A program made the position numbers and the translations under genes. Of a stretch of DNA of 5,071 bases, positions 1-5,071 are shown piece after piece (the stretch's first letter is position 1; each line of letters starts with the position of its first letter). Source of the stretch: an uncultured beta proteobacterium (GTDB taxonomy: Bacteria; Pseudomonadota; Gammaproteobacteria; Burkholderiales; Burkholderiaceae_C); contig CAIQEX010000335.1 in the NCBI GenBank assembly GCA_903870955.1, positions 1-5,071 on the forward strand. The letters run 5' to 3'. Below the pieces are notes generated by a model. The model had not been told where the DNA came from. It did not search any database and was given only the letters and a program-made list of their open reading frames with translations.

Positions 1-1653
1 CAGGACTTGTCGTTCAAGCACCTGTGGCCCTGGCGCTACGCCACTCTGACCAAGGCTGTGACCAAGGCGCGCAGTCGCCGGCGTGACCTGATTCAAAAGG
101 TGCAAAAGGAGGTCGAGGCAGTGTTTGCCACGGCAGCCATGCCGGTACGCATCGCCGGGCGTGAAAAATCGCTGTATTCGATCTACACCAAGATGCAGTC
201 GAAGCACCTGAGTTTTGCCCAGGTAACGGACATCTATGGTTTTCGCGTTCTGGTGCCCGGCACCATCGATTGCTACAAGGCGCTAGGCCTGCTGCACCAG
301 CTCTACAAGCCGGTGCCGGGCAAATTTAAAGACCACATCGCTATCGCCAAGCTCAACGGCTACCAGTCGCTGCACACCACTCTGGTGGGACCGGCGGGTA
401 TCAATGTGGAGTTCCAGATGCGCACCGAAAGCATGCATGTGGTGGCGGAATCCGGCGTTGCCGCACATTGGCTCTACAAGGTAAATCATCCGCACGACCT
501 CGCCGCCGACCGCCTCGGCAGCCAATGGTTGCAGTCTTTGCTCGATATACAGGATGAAACCCACGATGCCGCCGAGTTCTGGGACCACGTCAAGGTAGAT
601 CTCTTCCCGGACGCGGTCTATGTCTTCACGCCCAAGTCCCAAATTCTGGCCCTGCCGCGCGGTGCCACAGTCGTCGACTTTGCCTACGCCATTCACAGCA
701 ATGTGGGGGATCGCACGGTCGCTGCGCGCATCAATGGTGAACAGGTGCCCTTGCGCACCGAACTCAAGAACGGTGACGTGGTCGAAGTGGTGACAGCCCA
801 GGTTTCCTCACCCAATCCCAATTGGCTGGACTTTGTGCGCACCGGGCGTGCGCGCTCGAAAATTCGCCACCATCTCAAAACGATGGAGCAAACCGAGTCC
901 GAAAGCCTGGGCCAGCGCCTGTTGCAACAGGCGTTGCGCTCCGAAGGCTTCGAATCCCTGCCCAGCGATGACCCGGCCTATGGCCCAATTTGGGACAAAT
1001 TGCTGCGCTTTACCGGGAACAAGTCGCGCTACGAACTGTTGACCGACATTGGCTTGGGTAAACGCATTGCCAACATTGTTGCCAAACGTCTGGTGCACCT
1101 GCTAACCGAAGCGGGACATAAACCCGACGCCTTGCTTTTGACCCGGGAACGATTCACAGCAAAAGACACCAACGGCGTGGGAGCCATTATTTTGGATGGC
1201 AGCGAAAGCGGGTCGGTGCAGTTTGCCAAATGTTGCCACCCGATTCCTGGTGACAAAATTTCGGGCTACTTGGGGCGCGGCGAGGGTCTGGTCGTGCACA
1301 TGCAGGACTGCCCGGTAGCCAAAAAATTGAGAAACAAAGACGCAGAACGCTTCATCGGCGTGGACTGGTCAGAAGAGCCCGCGCGCTCCTTCAAGACGTA
1401 CATCACGGTCACGGGTAGCAATAGCAAAGGCATGCTGGCAAAAATGGCCACTGCACTGGCGGCGGCTGAGGCCGACATCATTGACATCGATATGGGGCAG
1501 GAAGGTCGTCAAGAGGCCCGTCAGTTGCGCTTTCTGGTGTCGGTACGAGACACCGCTCACCTGGAGATCGCATTGCGCAATCTGCGCCGCACCGCCAGTG
1601 TGCTCAAGGCTGAGCGGGGCGGTTCCGCCAACGGTGGAACTATCGGTAACTAG
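1..1653 (+). CDS. spoT: Bifunctional (p)ppGpp synthetase/hydrolase SpoT, 5'-truncated by window edge
   Basis: This is a RelA/SpoT-homologue enzyme that makes and, in SpoT proteins, degrades the stringent-response alarmone (p)ppGpp in the cytoplasm. The frame is open from base 1, so the gene starts outside the window. About 190 N-terminal residues (the HD hydrolase domain) are missing if it matches E. coli SpoT (702 aa). Counting from the codon at base 1, the synthetase domain spans about 50-160. It has the GREKSLYSIYTKM motif, the expected catalytic Asp77 (DIYGFRV) and Glu137 (VEFQMRT), and GYQSLHT. KFKD at 108-111 is basic, like the RxKD of bifunctional enzymes and unlike the acidic ExDD of RelA. 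A TGS domain lies at about 200-265, a helical region at 265-400, a Cys-containing domain at about 400-440 (CCHPIPGD at 411-418, Cys437) and an ACT domain at about 464-545. A full-length, active protein is likely. In related bacteria rpoZ commonly precedes spoT (inference for here). Confidence 0.96.
   Translation, partial: QDLSFKHLWPWRYATLTKAVTKARSRRRDLIQKVQKEVEAVFATAAMPVRIAGREKSLYSIYTKMQSKHLSFAQVTDIYGFRVLVPGTIDCYKALGLLHQLYKPVPGKFKDHIAIAKLNGYQSLHTTLVGPAGINVEFQMRTESMHVVAESGVAAHWLYKVNHPHDLAADRLGSQWLQSLLDIQDETHDAAEFWDHVKVDLFPDAVYVFTPKSQILALPRGATVVDFAYAIHSNVGDRTVAARINGEQVPLRTELKNGDVVEVVTAQVSSPNPNWLDFVRTGRARSKIRHHLKTMEQTESESLGQRLLQQALRSEGFESLPSDDPAYGPIWDKLLRFTGNKSRYELLTDIGLGKRIANIVAKRLVHLLTEAGHKPDALLLTRERFTAKDTNGVGAIILDGSESGSVQFAKCCHPIPGDKISGYLGRGEGLVVHMQDCPVAKKLRNKDAERFIGVDWSEEPARSFKTYITVTGSNSKGMLAKMATALAAAEADIIDIDMGQEGRQEARQLRFLVSVRDTAHLEIALRNLRRTASVLKAERGGSANGGTIGN
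916..933. repeat. Perfect 18-bp palindrome inside spoT
   Basis: CGCCTGTTG is followed immediately by its exact reverse complement CAACAGGCG. It lies in frame in the helical region of spoT and encodes Arg-Leu-Leu-Gln-Gln-Ala. In the mRNA it could fold as a 6-7 bp GC-rich stem with a 4-6 nt loop. No T-run follows, so it is not a terminator. It may be chance under coding constraint or a protein-binding site; the sequence alone does not decide. Confidence 0.6.
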
Positions 1654-2201
1654 GGCGCAGGATAATTCACCGCCAACACTTCAATCGTGGCGACGCGCTC
1701 TGGCATTACCAGTTTGAGTTCATCTCCGACACGGGCTTTAAGCAAGGTACGGGCAATGGGCGAAATCCAGCTCACCTCACCTTTGGAACTGTCGGCTTCG
1801 TCAATGCCGATGATGCGTACGGTTCGCTCAAGGTCCGTATCGTCGATATAGGTCACGGTGGCACCAAAGTAAATCTGGTCATTGCCGTAGTGCACCGACG
1901 GGTCGGCTATTTCGGCGATTTCCAGGCGTTTGGTCAAAAAGCGGATACGTCTGTCGATTTCGCGCAAGCGCTTCTTGCCGTAGATGTAGTCGCCATTTTC
2001 GGAACGGTCCCCGTTGCTGGCGGCCCAATGCACAGCCTCAACGATCTTGGGGCGCTCGTTGTCCATCAAGTCAACAAATTCAGCGCGCAGGGCCGCATAG
2101 CCCTGCGGTGTGATGTAGTTTTTGCCACCCGTGGGTAACGCTGGCAATTGCAGTTCGTCATCGTCCTCTTGGTCTGACTCTTTGGTAAATGCCTTGTTCA
2201 T
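1650..2201 (-). CDS. greB: Transcription elongation factor GreB
   Basis: GreB binds RNA polymerase, inserts its coiled coil into the secondary channel and stimulates cleavage of backtracked RNA. The chosen ATG start gives 183 residues. Residues 1-25 are an acidic extension (EDDDE) absent from E. coli GreB (158 aa). The N-terminal coiled coil runs from about 28 to 100. Its tip, GDRSEN, carries the two acidic residues Asp65 and Glu68, equivalent to Asp41 and Glu44 of E. coli. KKRLREIDRR follows in the second helix. The C-terminal FKBP-like domain spans about 108-183 and contains the conserved SPIARTLL segment. The WAASNGDRSEN context and the KKRLREIDRR helix favour GreB over GreA. A TTG at 2225 would add eight residues, but the sequence MNKAFTKE after the ATG looks like a native start. 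Neither start has a strong Shine-Dalgarno. The stop codon overlaps that of spoT. Confidence 0.95.
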   Translation of the reverse strand: MNKAFTKESDQEDDDELQLPALPTGGKNYITPQGYAALRAEFVDLMDNERPKIVEAVHWAASNGDRSENGDYIYGKKRLREIDRRIRFLTKRLEIAEIADPSVHYGNDQIYFGATVTYIDDTDLERTVRIIGIDEADSSKGEVSWISPIARTLLKARVGDELKLVMPERVATIEVLAVNYPAP

Positions 2202-2360
2202 GGCGCAAGACTGTAACAGTGCCAATCAAAAAAACATGACATCAAAGGGGTGAATCGCAGGGCCATAAAATGACTTCATGCGCTGACGCGTGTGTAACTT
2301 TGACGGGCTGCCTGATAATCGAGGGCTGCGGTCATGTCACCGCACTTTTTACAGCATTAA
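2202..2360. promoter_or_regulatory. Divergent intergenic region with presumed promoters for greB and the flavoenzyme gene
   Basis: The 159-bp spacer separates two divergently transcribed genes, so promoters for both should lie here or overlap the gene starts. On the + strand the best -10-like hexamer is GATAAT (2314-2319), about 40 bp before the ATG. The only good -35-like hexamer, TTGACG (2300-2305), is just 8 bp away, too close to pair with it. GGGCTGC occurs twice (2305-2311 and 2323-2329), flanking the -10-like hexamer. ACTGTAACAGT (2210-2220), an 11-bp inverted repeat with a single central base, sits just before the greB ATG. CATGAC (2235-2240) and GTCATG (2331-2336) form a distant inverted pair. 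No sigma-70 promoter can be placed with confidence on either strand. Confidence 0.4.
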
Positions 2361-3647
2361 ATGACCCCGAACGGGATGGCAATGAAACGACTAGATGATT
2401 TTCGGCTGCGTTTTGGCAAACAGGAACTGGTGCCAATCATCATTGGAGGCATGGGTGTGGATATTTCCACAGCCGAATTGGCCCTGGAGGCAGCCCGTCT
2501 TGGCGGAATAGGCCATATCTCGGATGCCATGGTGCAGGACGTGTCCGACCGACGCTTTGACACCAGTTTTGTCAAAGAAAAAACCAAGCTCTACAAACAC
2601 AACATCGACAACTCGGATAAAAGCGAGGTGCAGTTTGACTTGGGCCGACTGGCCGAAGCCACCCGGTTGCATGTGGGACAGACCATGGAGGCCAAAAAGG
2701 GCTCCGGCATGGTGTTCGTCAACTGCATGGAAAAGCTGACCATGAACGGGCCCAAAGAGACATTGCAGGTACGCCTGAATTCGTCGCTGGACGCGGGCAT
2801 TGACGGCATTACCCTGAGTGCCGGCCTGCATCTGGGCTCCTTTGCCCTGATGGCCGACCATCCGCGTTTTCGCGATGCCAAGCTGGGCATCATCGTATCT
2901 TCGGTGCGTGCGTTGCAACTCTTCCTGCGCAAGACAGCACGCCTGGACCGCCTGCCTGACTTCATCATCATTGAAGGTCCGCTGGCCGGCGGCCATCTGG
3001 GCTTTGGCATGGACTGGGCGCAATACGACCTTGCCACCATCATTGCTGAAATCAAGCAATACCTGATTAACGAGAAACTGGACATTCCGCTGGTGGCGGC
3101 TGGTGGCATCTTTACGGGCAGTGATGCGGTGTCGTTCCTGGAAACCGGCTCTGCCGCAGTACAAGTGGCAACCCGCTTTACCGTAGCGAAGGAGTGTGGC
3201 TTGCCTTCCAAAGTGAAGCAGGAGTATTTCCGCGCTAGCGAGGAGGACATCATTGTCAACACCGTTTCGCCGACCGGTTACCCCATGCGCATGCTAAAAA
3301 GCACACCGGCCATCGGTTCAGGTATTCGCCCCAATTGCGAGGCTTATGGCTATCTGCTGGATGGCTCAGGCGGTTGCGCCTACATCAACGCCTATAACGA
3401 ACAGATCAAGATCCACCCGGATGGCAAAAACATCGTGGTCATGGACAAAACCTGCTTGTGCACCCACATGCGCAACTACAACTGCTGGACCTGCGGCAGC
3501 ACCACGAATCGCCTGAAAGACACCACGCACCGTCTGCCGGATGGAACTTATATGGAGCTCAGTGCGGAGCATATTTTCCGGGATTACCAGTTTAGTGTGG
3601 ACAACCAGATTGCCCTGCCAGATTTACCCGAAATCGTCGCGGCATAA
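2361..3647 (+). CDS. FMN-dependent nitronate monooxygenase family protein with cysteine-rich C-terminus
   Basis: This is a TIM-barrel flavoprotein of the nitronate monooxygenase/2-nitropropane dioxygenase superfamily. Family members bind FMN, and several oxidise alkyl nitronates; the true substrate here is unknown. Of 428 residues, the N-terminal strand PIIIGGMGVDIS (25-36) replaces the usual APM-type motif. EGPLAGGHLGFG (205-216) contains His212, aligning with the family's catalytic histidine. VAAGGIFTGSDAVSFLETGSAA (245-266) is the typical phosphate-binding loop and barrel end, and VATRF follows. The C-terminal section carries Cys326, Cys339 and a CxCx7CxxC cluster (Cys365, 367, 375, 378), which resembles a metal or Fe-S site. 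A TAA stop directly precedes the ATG at 2361, making it the earliest start; ATGs at 2376 and 2382 are alternatives, and none has a clear Shine-Dalgarno. A strong terminator follows, so it is probably monocistronic. An enoyl-reductase-like role (FabK/PfaD relatives) is possible but has no support from neighbours. Confidence 0.85.
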   Translation: MTPNGMAMKRLDDFRLRFGKQELVPIIIGGMGVDISTAELALEAARLGGIGHISDAMVQDVSDRRFDTSFVKEKTKLYKHNIDNSDKSEVQFDLGRLAEATRLHVGQTMEAKKGSGMVFVNCMEKLTMNGPKETLQVRLNSSLDAGIDGITLSAGLHLGSFALMADHPRFRDAKLGIIVSSVRALQLFLRKTARLDRLPDFIIIEGPLAGGHLGFGMDWAQYDLATIIAEIKQYLINEKLDIPLVAAGGIFTGSDAVSFLETGSAAVQVATRFTVAKECGLPSKVKQEYFRASEEDIIVNTVSPTGYPMRMLKSTPAIGSGIRPNCEAYGYLLDGSGGCAYINAYNEQIKIHPDGKNIVVMDKTCLCTHMRNYNCWTCGSTTNRLKDTTHRLPDGTYMELSAEHIFRDYQFSVDNQIALPDLPEIVAA

Positions 3648-3653
3648 AGTCAC

Positions 3654-3676
3654 AAGGGCACTTCGGTGCCCTTTTT
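3654..3676 (+). terminator. Rho-independent terminator of the flavoenzyme gene
   Basis: An 8-bp perfect stem, AAGGGCAC (3654-3661) paired with GTGCCCTT (3666-3673), closes on the very stable loop TTCG. A run of five T (3672-3676) follows and partly overlaps the stem. It starts 7 nt after the TAA of the + strand gene. On the opposite strand the same stem is followed by TGTGACTTT, a weak U-tract, so it would terminate the acyltransferase transcript less well. Confidence 0.9.
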
Positions 3677-3684
3677 CATGCCAC

Positions 3685-3705
3685 GGGCAAAGGGCAACTT
3701 TGCCC
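3685..3705. other. Second hairpin at the convergent junction
   Basis: GGGCAAAG (3685-3692) pairs perfectly with CTTTGCCC (3698-3705) around a 5-nt loop. It lies 14 bp before the stop codon of the minus-strand acyltransferase, in that gene's 3' untranslated region. Neither strand has a T-run directly after it, so it is not a canonical intrinsic terminator. It may protect the mRNA 3' end or act together with the UUCG hairpin on the minus strand. Confidence 0.6.
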
Positions 3706-3718
3706 TCTACACCCTAAA

Positions 3719-4633
3719 TTAATTTGACGGCGGCACTGTGTCGCGCGCCAGCATTTCCTGCAGATCCCTGTCTTTTTGCAGCCACACCTCGTCCAGCCAT
3801 CGGTGAAACGTCTTGCGCAGGGCACGGTCGTTTTCATAGTCACCGGTGCAGAACTCAAGCGGTATTTCTACCTGACGCACCTTGAGAATGACGCGCGGGG
3901 CCTGGCCACACAGATATTGCCAAAAAGTTGGAATCCCTTCGGGATAAGCAATCGTTGCATCGACCATTGAATGAAACTGCGCGCCCATGGCATTCAGTGC
4001 CATTGCCATGGCACCTGCCTTGGGTTTGAGCAAATGCTGGTACGGCGAAGCCTGCGTCTGGTGTTTTTCAGCTGTAAAGCGGGTGCCTTCAGCAAAGTTC
4101 ATGACAGATGTCGGTATTTTGGCAAACTTAGCGCAGGCTTTGCGCGCACTGTCGCGGTCATCGTTGCGCAGATTGGGATTCTTGCGCAGCGCTGCACGCG
4201 AGTGGCGCTTCATAAACGGAAAATCCAGCGCCCACCATGCCAAACCGATGACGGGCAAATAGATCAACTCTGCCTTGAGGAAAAACTTCAACACCGGAAT
4301 CCTGCCGTTCAAGGCATCTTGCAAGACAAAGATATCGACCCAGGACTGGTGGTTGCAATTAACCAGGTACCAGTCGCGGTAACGCAGGGTCTCGACGCCC
4401 TCCACGGTCCAGCGGGTGCGATGGGCCAGGCGCATCCAGATGCTGTTGAAACTGGTCCAGGACGAGGCAACCGCATTGATCAGCGGATCCAGGCGTGCCA
4501 GCACCGATTCAAACGGAAAAAAGAATTTGCAAAGCGCCAGCGCAAACAACAACAGGCACCAGAAAAGGGTATTGAACGCCAGAACAAGAAACGACAAAAC
4601 ACCGCGCACAGCAGGCGGCAGAAAACCCAGCAT
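3719..4633 (-). CDS. yihG: YihG-like membrane acyltransferase (PlsC/LPLAT superfamily)
   Basis: This is a probable 1-acylglycerol-3-phosphate O-acyltransferase, which transfers a fatty acyl group to lysophosphatidic acid at the inner membrane. It has 304 residues; E. coli YihG has about 310 and a similar plan. A hydrophobic segment at about 10-40 is a likely membrane anchor. The catalytic HX4D motif is NHQSWVD, with His95 and Asp100. KFFLKAEL (116-123) is followed by a P-x-x-G element and by WALDFPFMKRHSR (134-146), a stretch highly similar to YihG. NFAEGTRF (179-186) is the substrate-binding EGTR motif, and a KPKAGAMAMALN segment follows. All motifs are intact. A TAA codon lies immediately before the ATG in frame, so 4633 is the first possible start; a weak GGGG lies upstream as a Shine-Dalgarno. 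It is distinct from the shorter housekeeping PlsC. Acyl-chain preference cannot be read from the sequence. Confidence 0.92.
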   Translation of the reverse strand: MLGFLPPAVRGVLSFLVLAFNTLFWCLLLFALALCKFFFPFESVLARLDPLINAVASSWTSFNSIWMRLAHRTRWTVEGVETLRYRDWYLVNCNHQSWVDIFVLQDALNGRIPVLKFFLKAELIYLPVIGLAWWALDFPFMKRHSRAALRKNPNLRNDDRDSARKACAKFAKIPTSVMNFAEGTRFTAEKHQTQASPYQHLLKPKAGAMAMALNAMGAQFHSMVDATIAYPEGIPTFWQYLCGQAPRVILKVRQVEIPLEFCTGDYENDRALRKTFHRWLDEVWLQKDRDLQEMLARDTVPPSN

Positions 4634-4758
4634 TTAGGAACCCCATCCATTCAAGCAATAGCCTTCAGTTTGAAGACCTTCAGCCGATTGTCGCAAAGAT
4701 TGCACCCGCATACGGAAACCACTGCGCGCTCGAAACGGGCGCAACCGGGATAAATCTG
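4634..4758. other. 125-bp spacer between two minus-strand genes
   Basis: The spacer lies upstream of the acyltransferase ATG and downstream of the propeller gene's stop. I see no intrinsic terminator on the minus strand. An imperfect hairpin (4726-4742, GCGC arms with one mismatch on that strand) has no following T-run. A short CTTCA/TGAAG inverted repeat lies near 4663. A promoter for the acyltransferase could be here, but no convincing -35/-10 pair was found, so read-through from the propeller gene remains possible. Confidence 0.35.
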
Positions 4759-5071
4759 CTATTTGATGGCGCGCCAGTCTCGAAACACATCAATATCCAC
4801 ACCGTCCGGGTAATTCAAGAGGCCTGCGGTGTAACCCTTTTTGCCAATCTGGCCATACTGCCAGATGATCTGCTTGGTTTTGCGATCAACCACGATCACG
4901 CGGTCATGCAGATCATCCACGATCAGGATGTCGCCGGTATCCGGCAACTCGCGGGCAATCGATGAGTGGTCAAGCATCTGCTCGCCGTCTTTGAAGAAAT
5001 ATTCCCAGGTTACTTTTTTGGTTTGGGGGTCGACGATCACTACTTTTCCGGGTTTCCAGAAATCAGCCACG
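4759..5071 (-). CDS. C-terminal fragment of a beta-propeller repeat protein (NHL/PQQ- or arylsulfotransferase-like), truncated by window edge
   Basis: The frame runs into the right edge, so only the last 103 or so residues are visible. The GTG at 5070 is probably an internal valine and not the start. Two copies of a propeller-blade pattern can be seen: GKVVIVDPQTKKVTWEY (8-24) and DRVIVVDRKTKQIIWQYG (56-73). They are about 48 residues apart, and TGDILIVDD (45-53) lies between them. The pattern of a hydrophobic strand, Asp, then K/R-T-K, then a W-x-Y strand is typical of NHL, PQQ-enzyme-like and arylsulfotransferase-like propellers. DHSSIARELPDTGDILI resembles the 'H-x-P-x-G-x-ILI' spacer between blades. 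The fragment ends with NYPDGVDIDVFRDWRAIK and the TAG stop. A signal peptide, catalytic residues and the total blade number lie outside the window, so I assign no function. Confidence 0.75.
   Translation of the reverse strand, partial: VADFWKPGKVVIVDPQTKKVTWEYFFKDGEQMLDHSSIARELPDTGDILIVDDLHDRVIVVDRKTKQIIWQYGQIGKKGYTAGLLNYPDGVDIDVFRDWRAIK

Noticed and set aside
2300..2319. TTGACG and GATAAT as a sigma-70 promoter pair
   Set aside because: The spacer is only 8 bp, far from the 16-18 bp needed, so the two hexamers cannot form one promoter.
2391..3164. A 257-codon open frame on the - strand opposite the flavoenzyme gene, and the 223-codon one at 2591-3262
   Set aside because: Both are antisense to a well-supported gene, overlap each other in different frames and have no family features.
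3987..4013. ATGGCA/TGCCAT inverted repeat and the 10-bp palindrome TGCCATGGCA inside the acyltransferase gene
   Set aside because: They are explained by the alternating Ala-Met codons of the conserved AMAMALNAMG stretch.
4726..4742. GC-rich hairpin as a possible terminator of the propeller gene
   Set aside because: The stem is short with a mismatch on the relevant strand, and no T-run follows.
3971..4753. A 260-codon open frame on the + strand opposite the acyltransferase gene
   Set aside because: It is wholly antisense to a gene with intact catalytic motifs. Its product is rich in Gln, Arg, Lys and His with no recognisable domain, as expected of a shadow frame in GC-rich DNA.
4890..4925. 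9-bp direct repeat CCACGATCA, 27 nt apart
   Set aside because: It falls where the propeller protein repeats Val/Ile/Asp-rich strand codons, so protein repetition accounts for it.
1..5071. A defence, mobile or otherwise novel multi-gene system
   Set aside because: All complete genes fall into known housekeeping or enzyme families. There are no transposase, integrase, CRISPR, toxin-antitoxin or nuclease motifs and no terminal repeats.

Overview
The window looks like ordinary chromosomal DNA of a Gram-negative betaproteobacterium, probably Burkholderiales and possibly Comamonadaceae. This is inferred from the close match of the predicted proteins to my recollection of SpoT, GreB and YihG from proteobacteria and from the moderately high GC. 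No database search was run. Coding density is high. I see no tRNA, rRNA, CRISPR array, insertion sequence, integrase or phage gene.

Layout, left to right. Bases 1-1653 (+) hold the 3' three quarters of spoT, the bifunctional (p)ppGpp synthetase/hydrolase; its N-terminal HD hydrolase domain lies outside the window. It converges tail to tail with greB (2201-1650, -), a transcript cleavage factor. The two stop codons share the palindrome CTAG, so there is no intergenic space. A 159-bp divergent spacer (2202-2360) separates greB from a 428-residue FMN-dependent enzyme of the nitronate monooxygenase/2-nitropropane dioxygenase superfamily (2361-3647, +), which has a cysteine-rich tail. That gene ends at a textbook intrinsic terminator with a UUCG loop, followed by a second hairpin. 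Converging on it from the right is a YihG-like PlsC-superfamily acyltransferase (4633-3719, -). Upstream of that, on the same strand, is the 3' end of a beta-propeller repeat protein (5071-4759, -), cut by the right edge.

How the genes relate. SpoT sets the ppGpp level, and GreB enters the RNA polymerase secondary channel, so the left pair are both tied to control of transcription. They are convergent, though, and so not co-transcribed. The flavoenzyme appears to be a single-gene unit. The acyltransferase acts in membrane phospholipid synthesis. The propeller protein could share its transcript across the 125-bp gap, but nothing in the sequence proves it.

I found no convincing new multi-gene system. 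The points most worth a second look are the CxCx7CxxC cluster in the flavoenzyme tail, a perfect 18-bp palindrome inside spoT, the shared stop codons of spoT and greB, and the repeated GGGCA/TGCCC elements at the second convergent junction.
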